A stretch of DNA of 64,000 nt from Nostoc linckia FACHB-104 (GCF_014696615.1 NZ_JACJQJ010000015.1:91178-155177); one strand, 5' to 3'. Positions 36,826 to 45,191 are shown, counted from the first letter of the stretch. The notes: a model not told the origin generated them from the sequence alone. Numbers and translations are program-made.

Positions 36826-37440
36826 TCAACCAGATGTACACTCTTGTGCAATTCCTTTCCAGGTCATATTGGCAGCCCAATGAGCTGCGGCTTCAACAGA
36901 ATCTAAAATTGCGCCATTCCAATAATTCTCCAGGGCAGCCCAACACCGCTCTATAGGATTGTACTTGCTATGGTATGGGGGATAATAAATCAGTCGGATT
37001 TTGAGATTAATTGCTTGAGATAACTCAACCATGCGTTTAATAAATTGTGTGCGGTCACTGCGAGTCGCCGCACCACCATCAAGATCAATCACCCATTCAT
37101 CGAGATCAAGGTAATTGTGTTGATTCTCACGCCACCAAGCGGTTAAACAATCGACTATAAAATCACTGGTTTGCGCCGACTGACCCAAATAAATCGATAA
37201 CTGGTTACTGTGCGTGTTGAGAATGCCAAAGGGAACTAAGACTGCTTGCCAGTGAGTATCATGATCATCCGCCGCTTTTGCCTCCAGTGTCCGGGCTTTA
37301 CCGCCTCTAGAAAGGTTCCCGATCTTCACTTTGGCTTTAGTATCAATAGACACTCTTAACGATTTGGGATTCTCATCTGATGCCTGATTCTCCCGGAACA
37401 CATTCTCAAATATGGCATCTGTTTGGGGAATCTTTTTCAA
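36826..37440 (-). CDS. ISAzo13-type transposase, second frame
   Basis: 204 residues that hold the catalytic half: LRVSIDTKAKVKIG (first Asp), DEWVIDLDGGAATRSDRTQF (second acidic region) and YYPPYHSKYNPIERCWAALENYW (third, Glu). The nominal TTG start overlaps the end of the first frame by 4 bp. This frame is more likely reached by a -1 frameshift on the run of A at 37458-37464. Fused, the two frames give about 366-370 residues, the normal length of the family. Confidence 0.8.
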   Translation of the reverse strand: MKKIPQTDAIFENVFRENQASDENPKSLRVSIDTKAKVKIGNLSRGGKARTLEAKAADDHDTHWQAVLVPFGILNTHSNQLSIYLGQSAQTSDFIVDCLTAWWRENQHNYLDLDEWVIDLDGGAATRSDRTQFIKRMVELSQAINLKIRLIYYPPYHSKYNPIERCWAALENYWNGAILDSVEAAAHWAANMTWKGIAQECTSG

Positions 37441-37925
37441 GGGCTTGGTTTTTTGTGTTTTTTTAGGCGATACCCCAAGCGATTGAGAATCTCCCCCAAG
37501 GTTTGGCGAGACGGTAATTCGCTCTCGTCGTAGCCATGAACATTCACCAATGCCTCTCTTACTGCTCTGGCACTAATGCGCGCATACAGAAAGGTTGATT
37601 GAAATTTTGGGTCGGCTTGAGCTTGAGCATCTACCAATGAACGAATATCCGATTCTAAATTCGGTAGAATCTCAACACTTTTGTGTCTTCCTCTGGCCTG
37701 ATAGTTATCTACACAGACTATCCCTGTCCGCCGTTCATGCAGGCCTAGTTGTACACAGGAGCGATTCCATCCCAACACTGTTTCTGCTTTACGGGCTGAA
37801 CTATCAAAGTAATCTTCGGTAACTTTTGCCATGAAGTCTCTTTTGATGCTCCCAGTTAGTTTCTTCGCTGCATCTTTAAAGGTAGATTTGATGGTGTCGG
37901 TCAGCATGACTTCACAGATTTCCAT
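37437..37925 (-). CDS. ISAzo13-type transposase, first frame
   Basis: 162 residues, the N-terminal DNA-binding half of the transposase (FYD-SSARKAETVLGWNR, RQTLGEILNRLGYRLKKHKK). The frame ends just after the codons CTA AAA AAA CAC, which hold the slippery heptamer A-AAA-AAA (37458-37464, minus strand). Slipping back one base there continues into the catalytic frame, so the split is probably programmed rather than a mutation. Confidence 0.8.
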   Translation of the reverse strand: MEICEVMLTDTIKSTFKDAAKKLTGSIKRDFMAKVTEDYFDSSARKAETVLGWNRSCVQLGLHERRTGIVCVDNYQARGRHKSVEILPNLESDIRSLVDAQAQADPKFQSTFLYARISARAVREALVNVHGYDESELPSRQTLGEILNRLGYRLKKHKKPSP

Positions 37926-38220
37926 TCTAGAGATTTAGTGCTGGGGCTGGTAGATCCGCGCTTTCTAAATATTCTAGAATGGCTGGTACTTTATTTTTTC
38001 GCAAGTCCCTAACTTGGTTTTGGTTATCCATTTTGCTTGCCCTGGCAATTAACTCTACAATCTATTGAAATTGGGCAATAGGCGAGAACTTAGCTGAGTG
38101 ATAGTTGACTTTTAGTTGATTTCTACGGTGATTTGTAGTCTTGGTTGAGTTTAGCGCATGATGCTGTCGCACTTGCTACTCTACAATTAACTGTGAATTG
38201 GTATGAACAGATGAGGCGTA

Positions 38221-39300
38221 ATGGCGCGATCGCTTCGGGTAGCTCCAGAGTATATTAAAACAGTTAAGTCAGCACCTTTGCGGAATGGCTATCCCAGCCA
38301 GCAGTCATTAGCTGCTGATTCAGGAATTTCTCTATCCACCGTTAAAAACTTTCTTAGCGGTAAACCCGTTGATTATCTCAATTTTGTAGAACTTAGCAGC
38401 AAGTTAAGCTTAGACTGGCAGGAAATTGCATCCAAAGAACTAGAAACTCAACCATCTACACCCAAGCCAACCAACGGCTAAGCCTCACCCTTCATCACTG
38501 GTTCACCCATTACTCAACCACGTCGCTTTTTTGGACGCGAGAAAGAACTCAAACGCCTCTTCCACTTACTCAAACGCCATCCCCTGCAAAACGCCGCTAT
38601 CATCGGTAAAAAGCGCAGTGGTAAAACATCTCTGCTACATTATCTAAAAAATATCACCACCACCCCAGCCGCACAGTTGCGCCTCAATCAAAAGTCAGAT
38701 TGGCTACCAAGTCCAGAAAATTATCAGTGGATTTTCATAGACTTACAAGACGCACGAATGCAGAATCGAGAAGGATTGCTCAAGTACATCTTAGAATCCT
38801 TGAAACTGCAAATACCCAACCCTTGCGACTTAGATTATTTTATGGATGTAGTCAGCGGTAACTTGCGTCAACCCACAGTCATCTTGTTAGATGAAATTGG
38901 CGTAGGATTGCAACGCTGTCCAGAATTAGATGATAGCTTTTGGGAAAGTTTGCGTTCCTTAGCGACTAACCACACAGGCGGAAATCTAGCGTTTATCTTA
39001 GCTACCCCAGAATCACCAATTGAACTGGCGTACAGTACAGGACATAGTTCGCCCTTCTTTAATATTTTCGGCTACACCGCATATTTAGGAGCATTGACAG
39101 AACCAGAAGCGCGGGAATTAATAGCCAGTTCACCCATTCCTTTTGATGTTGAGGATGTAGAGTGGATTTTAAATCAAAGTCAGTGTTTGCCAATTTTATT
39201 ACAAATTCTATGTCGAGAAAGATTATTTACTTTAGAAGAAGGTGAGGAAGATGAAAATTGGCGAGAAGAAGCCTTAAGACAAATCAAGCCATTTTCGTAA
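38221..39300 (+). pseudogene. HTH-AAA ATPase broken by one in-frame stop
   Basis: Codons 1-86 encode an N-terminal helix-turn-helix (YPSQQSLAADSGISLSTVKNFL). A TAA at 38479-38481 ends this frame, but the same frame then stays open to 39300. It encodes FFGREKELKRLFHLL, a Walker A loop IIGKKRSGKTSLL (near 38610), a Walker B strand TVILLDEIGVGL and a C-terminal lid (LPILLQILCRERL). Without the stop it is a 359-residue STAND-like ATPase with a DNA-binding domain. Either the gene has just been lost, the stop is read through, or there is a base error. TTG at 38677 is not a convincing restart because Walker A lies before it. Confidence 0.75.
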
Positions 39301-39317
39301 TTGGTAATTATTCGTCA

Positions 39318-39728
39318 TTATTGATTTAGGTTGTCGCTTAATCTCTTTCTTTCTCCTAACCGTTCATCAGTATTAAACTGTAATAACTTTGCTGTTGTTC
39401 TTCCTTCTGGAGTTAAACCAACAATTGCTGCTTGATCACAAGCAAAGTGTTCAGACCATTGTTGTGTACGGGGATTGAAGAGAAAACTAAATTTTTCTGT
39501 TTGAGGATCAAAAGAGCCAAGGTCTGTTCCTTTATGGCGATTGCAACGCCAACAAGTTAAAGCTAAATTAGCAGCATCAGTTTTACCACCATGCTTTTCT
39601 GGAATTACATGGTCAATTTCGTGAGCATAGAAAGCAACATTTTTGGGAAGTAAACAATACTCGCAACGGTGGTTTGCTCGTTCTTCAACTAGGCGACGCA
39701 GCGCAGCAGGAATATAACTAACACTCAT
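39318..39728 (-). CDS. HNH endonuclease
   Basis: 136 residues. A compact HNH/zinc ribbon is visible: CEYCLLP (22-28), HEIDHVIPEKHGG (36-48) with catalytic His, and NLALTCWRCNRHKG. The other Cys pair completes a zinc site. The C-terminus (FNPRTQQWSEHF...LTPEGRTTAKLLQFN) is characteristic of stand-alone cyanobacterial HNH proteins of unknown target. The start overlaps the stop of the upstream partner by 4 bp (ATGA), so the two are translationally coupled. Confidence 0.85.
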   Translation of the reverse strand: MSVSYIPAALRRLVEERANHRCEYCLLPKNVAFYAHEIDHVIPEKHGGKTDAANLALTCWRCNRHKGTDLGSFDPQTEKFSFLFNPRTQQWSEHFACDQAAIVGLTPEGRTTAKLLQFNTDERLGERKRLSDNLNQ

Positions 39729-40072
39729 GAGTTAGTAGTTAAGTGTGGTAAAGTACCTGTTTTGAGCATGATTATCAGATGTTCAATGCGCTCATATTCG
39801 TCTAGTTCTTTTTGTTCTGTGGGATTGAGTTCGCCTAATTTACTCAGACGGAGTAAATTTTGCATTCGCTGTTGCATTTCTGCTGTGGGACGGAAAGCTA
39901 AGATTTGTTCTGGAGTCGGTTTGCTGACGAGGAAATCAAGAATATATTGATATACGCGAGTTGGGATTGGTGGTTGCTCAAGACTAAGTGCAAGAATTTC
40001 GGGTAAGCGATCGCCTAACTGTGCTAGCTTTTGTGATAGTTCTTCAGGGACTTCTAAGGTAATTTTGACCAC
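39725..40072 (-). CDS. Hypothetical partner of the HNH nuclease
   Basis: 115 residues. It begins MVKITLEVPEELSQKLAQLGDRLPEIL, a beta strand plus helix like the DNA-binding start of some antitoxins. A helical Leu/Glu-rich part follows (NLLRLSKLGELNPTEQKELDEYERIEHLIIMLK). It overlaps the HNH gene by 4 bp. Similar small genes often precede stand-alone HNH or PIN genes in cyanobacteria. Regulation or neutralisation of the nuclease is plausible but unproven. Confidence 0.6.
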   Translation of the reverse strand: MVKITLEVPEELSQKLAQLGDRLPEILALSLEQPPIPTRVYQYILDFLVSKPTPEQILAFRPTAEMQQRMQNLLRLSKLGELNPTEQKELDEYERIEHLIIMLKTGTLPHLTTNS

Positions 40073-40381
40073 GGTTGAAGCTTTGAGGTATAACTATTCC
40101 TCTAATGTAGAGCATCAAACCTTCCCATAGATAAAGTAAAGCATTTAGCAATGCGATCGCACCATTCTCGCTACATTCGCAATGACGGACTCTTTGTTAT
40201 TGCGATCGCAGCACAGTAATCTCAGGGCGATCGCATCGTCGTTTCTCCTCGTAATAACAAACACTGTCATTGCGAGCGTAACGAAGTGAAGCGAAGCAAT
40301 CCCATCCTTTGCACTTGACTGCGCTAATGCTACATTCACAGTGACATAGTTAATTACAGCGTCAACCCGAACTGGGAAACT
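40073..40381. other. Intergenic region with dispersed repeats
   Basis: Contains several HIP1 sites and one copy of the widespread 'gtcattgcgagcgtaacgaagtgaagcgaagcaatccc' repeat (about 40268-40304), with half copies nearby. No gene. Confidence 0.6.
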
Positions 40382-42142
40382 ATGGCATCGCCAAAAATAT
40401 TGCACAACGCCTACACCGATGCACCGCAACAGCACCCTAACTTGATACTGGGTAGCCTGCAACTGCTATTTTGGCTATTCTTCCGTCCTGCAGCCTGGCG
40501 TAACCACCTCAAACGCATTGACTCAACGTTAGATACTGATATCTCTTTAATTACCTTTATAGGACAAGGAAGATGGCGAAATCTTGCTCTGTGGAGACTT
40601 TTTATCCAGGGATATATCATCTTACCTATCCTGATTAACTTACTGCTGGGTTTGGTGCTGTGGGCATTAGGTACACCAACTGCAACTATATTTATTAGCG
40701 TACCGTTCGGCTTAGCGGTAGGCTTGGTAGTGGGCTTGGCTTTCGGCTTGGCGGTAGGCTTGGCGTTTGTCTTGGCGTTCGGCTTAACGTTTCTCTTGGC
40801 ATTTGCTTGGACGTTTGGCTTGGTGTTTGTCTTGGCGTTCGGCTTAGCCTTCGGTTTGACGTTTGGCTTGGCGTTTGGTTGGACGTTTGGCTTGGCGGTA
40901 GGCTGGGCGGTAAGCTTGGTGGCAGGCTTGACGTTTGGCTTGGCGGTAGGCTTGGCATTCGGCTTGGCGGTAGGCTTGGTGGGAGGCTTGGCGGTAGGCT
41001 TGACGTTCGGCTTGGCAGTAGGCTTGGGTTTAACTATTCACTCATGGCGACCTTTCTTATCCTTTCCATTTCTCACAGTATGGAATTATCGACTCTTCAG
41101 ATTAGACAAAATACGTAATGCTAAAAGTCCTTGTCTATTTCGCTATCACTCTGCATTCTGGGATGAATGGCAGCGTTTACATCTGCCAGGCTTAGATGAG
41201 TATTTGCTTTTCGTTATCGAACATAATCCAGTTGAAGGAAAAGCAGCGCTGGAATACTTAACTACTAGTCATCAACGCTGGGCAGTTCAAGTAGTCCAAA
41301 TTGAACTGGATGCTAGAAGTTTAGAAAACTGCGGGGATGTAGAAGCTATCCGTCAGGCCCATCGCAGTTTGGCAAATGGCGAACTTGAAAGCCCAGTTCG
41401 CACTCTACTAAACATTTTCAGTCGCATCAGCGAAGATGTGAATGCTGCACTGAATCAAACAAGTACTTACAACAAACGCCTAGCCCTCAGATCTGTTACT
41501 GACCGTTTAGACGTAAACTTGCAAGAATTTATTCGCAGTAGTGACAAATACACAATCCGTTTCCGTCCCATTGCCAAAAGTTGGCGTGAAATCATAGTTA
41601 ACTATGCAGAAGAATTAGCAAAAGCTACTGAACTCCTTCAAGAAATTGACTCACCTTATATCATTGGTGTACCACTCACACAGGAACAAGAAATTTTCGC
41701 AGGTCGTAATGACATCGGTACGCACATTGAACAATTACTGCTAGACCGCCGTCGCCCACCTTTGCTACTTTATGGTCAGCGGCGCATGGGTAAAACATCC
41801 CTGCTCAACAATTTAGGAAAGCTGTTACCTAATACCATCATCCCCATTTTTGTAGACTTGCAAGGCGCACCCTCATCAGCTAGCGACCTTGCAGGTTTTC
41901 TCTACAACCTTGCACGAGAAATGGTGAAATCAGCAAAGCAGCAAGGTGTTACCCTACCACCCCTCACCCGCGAAGCGCTAACCTCTGACCCCTTTACCAA
42001 CTTTGACGAATGGCTAGATAAAGTAGAACAGGTACTTGAAGAAAATACTGCCTTGTTAATGCTGGATGAGTTCGAGGTGCTAGACAGCGCCATTATCAGA
42101 GGACGCTTTGCTGAAGGGGTGACAAAGAAGCTACAAAGCTGA
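40382..42142 (+). CDS. Membrane AAA ATPase, truncated at the C-terminus by an IS
   Basis: 586 residues as read. It has an N-terminal soluble part (1-75), a hydrophobic region about 80-215 built from repeating G-L-A-F/V or G-L-T-F tetrapeptides, and a helical linker (220-420). The P-loop ATPase start follows, with FAGRNDIGTHIEQLL, Walker A YGQRRMGKTSLL (about 462-473) and Walker B ALLMLDEFEVLD (about 560). The last native residues are RGRF (ending at 42109). From there the frame reads the IS4 terminal repeat and stops, so the rest of the ATPase, including the lid and any effector part, is missing. It is probably non-functional as an ATPase. Confidence 0.75.
   Translation: MASPKILHNAYTDAPQQHPNLILGSLQLLFWLFFRPAAWRNHLKRIDSTLDTDISLITFIGQGRWRNLALWRLFIQGYIILPILINLLLGLVLWALGTPTATIFISVPFGLAVGLVVGLAFGLAVGLAFVLAFGLTFLLAFAWTFGLVFVLAFGLAFGLTFGLAFGWTFGLAVGWAVSLVAGLTFGLAVGLAFGLAVGLVGGLAVGLTFGLAVGLGLTIHSWRPFLSFPFLTVWNYRLFRLDKIRNAKSPCLFRYHSAFWDEWQRLHLPGLDEYLLFVIEHNPVEGKAALEYLTTSHQRWAVQVVQIELDARSLENCGDVEAIRQAHRSLANGELESPVRTLLNIFSRISEDVNAALNQTSTYNKRLALRSVTDRLDVNLQEFIRSSDKYTIRFRPIAKSWREIIVNYAEELAKATELLQEIDSPYIIGVPLTQEQEIFAGRNDIGTHIEQLLLDRRRPPLLLYGQRRMGKTSLLNNLGKLLPNTIIPIFVDLQGAPSSASDLAGFLYNLAREMVKSAKQQGVTLPPLTREALTSDPFTNFDEWLDKVEQVLEENTALLMLDEFEVLDSAIIRGRFAEGVTKKLQS
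40705..41030 (+). repeat. 12-bp-period coding minisatellite
   Basis: About 27 degenerate copies of a 12-bp unit of the form GGCTTGGCGGTA / GGCTTGGCGTTC. Each encodes Gly-Leu-Ala-Val or Gly-Leu-Ala/Thr-Phe. The whole membrane segment of the ATPase consists of this array, so copy changes would lengthen or shorten the segment by four residues without breaking the frame. Confidence 0.8.
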
Positions 42143-43386
42143 CTGGATAAGAGACATAGCACGTAGACCCTTCCGAAAATAGGGTAGTTTACTGGGCTTT
42201 AAACGCATTAAATCATGAGCTAAATCAGCCCAAAACTCCATCGCACCCACCCATAATTGGCCATACAAACCAACCCAAAATGCGCTATGTCGGCGATGTA
42301 GTCGGTTTAATTCCTTCAGACGACCAACATATTTTTGTAATCCCATTTGACGAGAGTTACGACCCGCTAAAACAGCACAAGTATAGGCGATAGCAATTAA
42401 TAAAATCAGTGCCATCAATCGTTGACCATCAGCAGAAGTAGATTCAAGATTATAGCCACCAGTCTTGCAATCACGGAACATGGCTTCAATGCCACTCCGC
42501 AACTTAAATGCTTTAATGGCATCGGCAAGACTATCTAGATTAGTCAGTAAGAACCAGCCAGCAGGCTCAACTTTTCCCCGATATTTACGCTTGTAATATC
42601 CAGCTAAATTAAAATGAGCAAAACCTTTTTGTTTAGTGGCTTGAATACCTGTGAGAAAGAAGGAGATACCAGGAATTAATCCCAAAGATTGTAACCGTTG
42701 GTATGATTGATTTTCTTGCCGAATATAAGTGCCTTGCTTTTGCCGGAGCACAAAGTCAATTCTCTTGCTGTGTAACCAATTTGCCAGTTTGATGCTATGA
42801 AATTCCCTATCGCCTAGCACCAACATTCGATATCCTTTAAATAACCCCAACAATGGGCGAATTAACTTTTTCTGCTCGCCTAGATTGCTACATCCTCTTT
42901 TTGGTAACAATAGCCAATAAACTGGAATAGCTCTTTTTTGTTCTATTAAACTGATGACGAACACATTTTCACAACGCCACTGTGTTCTATCAATCGCAAA
43001 TATCAGTTGTTTCTCCTGAGATTGTCGTCTGCTGTTTTTGACCCATCTTTTGAGTAATGGAAACCAGATGTATTGAATTGATAACTGTGGCAGTAATAAA
43101 AATCTTTGGATGCTCCGTCGCCGACTCTCAAATTTTATCGGTTGGGGAAATACTGTCGCCAGCTTCTCAATTGTCACAGTTTTATGAAATTGCAACAGCA
43201 TAATCAAGATTTCCAACATCTTGTACTGTGCGGGTGTCAGTAGATTTTGAAAGCAGTTTTGGTAGAATTTAGGTAACATTATCATTTGATAGGTCTTGTT
43301 GAGAATACCTGACCTATCTTTTTTTACCCCAAAACAGTCACACTCTTCTATTTCCTGAGCTTTAGCTTCTTTGTCACCCCTTCAGC
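42110..43386 (-). mobile_element. IS4-family insertion sequence
   Basis: A 1277-bp element with perfect 23-bp terminal inverted repeats that begin GCTGAAGGGGTGACAAAG (42110-42132 and 43364-43386). It encodes one transposase. The outer flanks (gacgcttt and acggaaac) show no direct duplication, so either a deletion or a rearrangement followed insertion. Its left end cuts the membrane AAA gene. Confidence 0.85.
42131..43285 (-). CDS. IS4-family DDE transposase
   Basis: 384 residues, intact. The N-terminal domain (FQNLLTPAQYKMLEILIMLL) is followed by the DDE core: IFAIDRTQWRCENVF (first Asp), VLGDREFHSIKLANWL (second Asp), and the Y-R-E-K signature as FKLRSGIEAMFRDCKTGGYNLE (catalytic Glu). The stop codon lies at the inner edge of the left terminal repeat. 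The gene looks complete, so the element may still be active. Confidence 0.9.
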   Translation of the reverse strand: MIMLPKFYQNCFQNLLTPAQYKMLEILIMLLQFHKTVTIEKLATVFPQPIKFESRRRSIQRFLLLPQLSIQYIWFPLLKRWVKNSRRQSQEKQLIFAIDRTQWRCENVFVISLIEQKRAIPVYWLLLPKRGCSNLGEQKKLIRPLLGLFKGYRMLVLGDREFHSIKLANWLHSKRIDFVLRQKQGTYIRQENQSYQRLQSLGLIPGISFFLTGIQATKQKGFAHFNLAGYYKRKYRGKVEPAGWFLLTNLDSLADAIKAFKLRSGIEAMFRDCKTGGYNLESTSADGQRLMALILLIAIAYTCAVLAGRNSRQMGLQKYVGRLKELNRLHRRHSAFWVGLYGQLWVGAMEFWADLAHDLMRLKPSKLPYFRKGLRAMSLIQSAL

Positions 43387-43523
43387 ACGGAAACGTTAAA
43401 GCTGAAGTTCCTACAGCTTGCGCGGAACACGGAAACGTTGAAGCTGAAGTTCCTACAGCTTTAACAGAAGTTTCTACATCTCAAGCAGAACCTGAAAATG
43501 TTGAGGTGGAAGTCATCAGCTAA
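43386..43523 (+). pseudogene. Orphan C-terminal fragment with internal duplication
   Basis: Directly right of the IS4 element one frame reads HGNVKAEVPTACAEHGNVEAEVPTAL...ENVEVEVIS and ends in a stop at 43521-43523. The DNA holds two near-identical units 'acggaaacgttaaagctgaagttcctacagctt' at 43387 and 43429. It has no start of its own. It is either the 3' end of the interrupted ATPase gene or of a neighbour lost by deletion. Confidence 0.45.
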
Positions 43524-43671
43524 TACACCTTTAAATTGCGTAACTAGTCGTGGTGATTGTTGAATGTTAAGTGTTGACTGTCAACGGTCAACAGCCTAAT
43601 CGAGTCAATGTGCAAGTTAAATGTGGAACAGCTTACCAATTCAAATAATGTTTGCGGCAGATAAATTCTTT

Positions 43672-43735
43672 GTAGGGGCAAGGCATCCACAATCTTTTGG
43701 CATATCAAATTATCTTACGGGTGCCGTGCCCCTAC
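43672..43735. repeat. GTAGGGGCA hairpin repeat
   Basis: GTAGGGGCAAGGCATCC (43672-43688) is mirrored by GGGTGCCGTGCCCCTAC (43719-43735). This is a dispersed palindromic type, with a smaller relative at 36303. The rest of 43524-43842 holds TGTTGACTGTCAAC-type repeats and no gene. Confidence 0.65.
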
Positions 43736-43842
43736 TACTACACAGTGATGGCATATTTTTTTAGTTACCAATCCCTTAAAAACCCGCTAATACCTGTGTC
43801 TTCTAAACCACACACCCTCAACAGCAATCACTTCGGGCATAT

Positions 43843-44340
43843 TTAACAATCTTCTCCTGGCTGTTCACAAGCACCTATACTCACCCAGCTGCTTGAACCA
43901 TCTTGCCAATGTTCTTTTTTCCAAATGGGTGCGTTGTGCTTGAGGGTATCAATAGCATAACGGCAAGCTTCAAAGGCTTCACTACGGTGAGGGCAGCCTA
44001 CTGCTACTAAAACACTGATTTCGCCAACTTGCAACCGACCGATGCGATGATGAATTACTACCCGCTTGGCATCAGGCCACAAAGAGCGAATTTCTGCTGC
44101 AATTTGGGCAAATACGAGCAATGCCATCGGTTCATAAGCTTGATACTCTAAACTCACTACTGGTTTACCATCAGTTTGATTGCGAACCATACCACTCATC
44201 ACTACCACTGCACCATTTGCAGGATCGTCAGCTTTGGCGTAGATTTCTGCCAAAGATAAAGGCGCAAGGGTAATAGCAAAGCTATCTTCAGCTCTTGGTT
44301 TAACTCGAAAGTTCAGTGTATTTGTCACAACAGAGTTCAT
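43843..44340 (-). CDS. moaE: Molybdopterin synthase catalytic subunit MoaE
   Basis: 165 residues from the ATG at 44340; a TTG at 44355 is possible. Family motifs are FAITLAPLSLAEIY, GAVVVMSGMVRNQT, VVSLEYQAYEPMA, the Arg-rich active-site segment VVIHHRIGRLQVGE, and the catalytic Lys region LKHNAPIWKKEHW. MoaE together with MoaD adds the dithiolene sulfurs to precursor Z in molybdenum cofactor synthesis, needed for nitrate reductase. No other moa gene lies beside it. Confidence 0.9.
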   Translation of the reverse strand: MNSVVTNTLNFRVKPRAEDSFAITLAPLSLAEIYAKADDPANGAVVVMSGMVRNQTDGKPVVSLEYQAYEPMALLVFAQIAAEIRSLWPDAKRVVIHHRIGRLQVGEISVLVAVGCPHRSEAFEACRYAIDTLKHNAPIWKKEHWQDGSSSWVSIGACEQPGEDC

Positions 44341-44425
44341 GTAATTGAAAACCAATATAGCAATCCTATCTGGTTTAAGAAATTACAAAACCAAGATAGC
44401 CAAACATCTTAAACAAGTCTGGTAT

Positions 44426-44528
44426 CAATACTACTCAGTTAAGCGTTGTCAACCCAAAATTGGTTAAGGGGAAAAGGTTAAAGGTTGTTTCTTTCCCTTT
44501 TCCCATTCCCCTTAACCAACAAGTATTG
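44426..44528. repeat. MITE-like repeat, family B copy 3
   Basis: Left end CAATACTACTCAGTTAAG and right end CCTTAACCAACAAGTATTG, 103 bp, with a shortened interior of mirrored A/G-rich and T/C-rich tracts. It lies between moaE and the kinase gene. Confidence 0.65.
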
Positions 44529-44797
44529 AGTCTGGTATCTTGTGATTCATGAGGATTGAGGATTGCTACAGCAAGATGCAAGTTAAAAATTGTAATCTTA
44601 CGTAAAATTACGTCAATCTTCTATTTTGCTGTCATCCATCTTAAGGTGGATCACTATAATTAAAGGTAACAAAGTTATTAGCTAGCTTTTTTAGGTCATC
44701 CAATAGTTTGCGAGTGCATTGGTATTAAGTATCTGCAAGGCTGAGTTGATCAGCAAGTAATTGTTAATTGGGCGACTAATTAGCAAATTTACTTACT

Positions 44798-44915
44798 AAG
44801 GCTTACACAGTGTTACAAAAATTCAATTTTTTTTGCAGACAGTAGCTCTATCCGTTATTTTGAGGATTAAAATCCTGACTACGGAATTAAATCAGATGCT
44901 ACTTGTGTAAGCCTT
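44798..44915. repeat. MITE-like element with AAGGCTTACACA ends
   Basis: A 118-bp segment bounded by a perfect 12-bp inverted repeat, AAGGCTTACACA and TGTGTAAGCCTT. It has no coding capacity. The rest of the 44341-45191 gap shows no gene; the kinase promoter must lie in its right part. Confidence 0.55.
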
Positions 44916-45191
44916 GATGTACTTAGCTGTTGCAAGCAGACTCATAGGAGGCAGCAATCAAATATACTGCCACAATTAAATTTTCCTGGGTGCATGAATT
45001 TAAATAATCATGATTCATATGAGTTATCCAAAATCTGACTACAGATTATTTTCTGTGGTTCCACGGTGATGTGTAACCCTGAAGCATTTCCCCAAGATAT
45101 CCCACAGCTTTGACAGCACAGGGATCAAAGGAAGCTAATCCCTAATCCCTAGTCTCCAATTCCTATTTTCAACACGATTAGGCAGAATTTA

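Larger units (their letters stand above)
36684..38009 (-). mobile_element. ISAzo13-family insertion sequence
   Basis: A 1326-bp element with imperfect 28-bp terminal inverted repeats. The left end starts GGGACTAGCAGG and both inner ends read AAAATAAAGTACCAGC; the right end is CTTGCGAAAAAATAAAG in reverse complement. It is flanked by the direct repeat TAA (36681-36683 and 38010-38012). It carries two overlapping transposase frames on the minus strand. It interrupts the TRADD-associated two-TM gene. Confidence 0.85.
36370..38031 (-). pseudogene. TRADD-N-associated two-TM protein gene split by an IS
   Basis: The 3' part (36370-36645 plus some upstream codons) encodes a short hydrophilic helix repeated as IYQERHSIYQERLRQA and then two membrane helices (AFNLAFAMTTISAIAGF and ISAGTITAVGGGIYG). 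This resembles the cyanobacterial TRADD-N-associated two-transmembrane domain. The 5' end lies beyond the insertion element 36684-38009. Removing the element with one copy of the 3-bp duplication TAA joins an ATG at 38031 in frame, giving MDNQNQVNTQQPTETT and so on, about 109 residues. The intact form would be a small membrane protein of unknown, possibly conflict-related, function. Confidence 0.75.

Noticed and set aside
38677..39300. Independent ATPase gene starting at TTG 38677
   Set aside because: The Walker A loop lies upstream of this codon in the same frame, so the real gene starts at 38221 and is interrupted by a stop.
40807..41118. Plus-strand frame of Gly/Arg/Leu repeats
   Set aside because: An alternative phase of the 12-bp repeat in the membrane ATPase gene.
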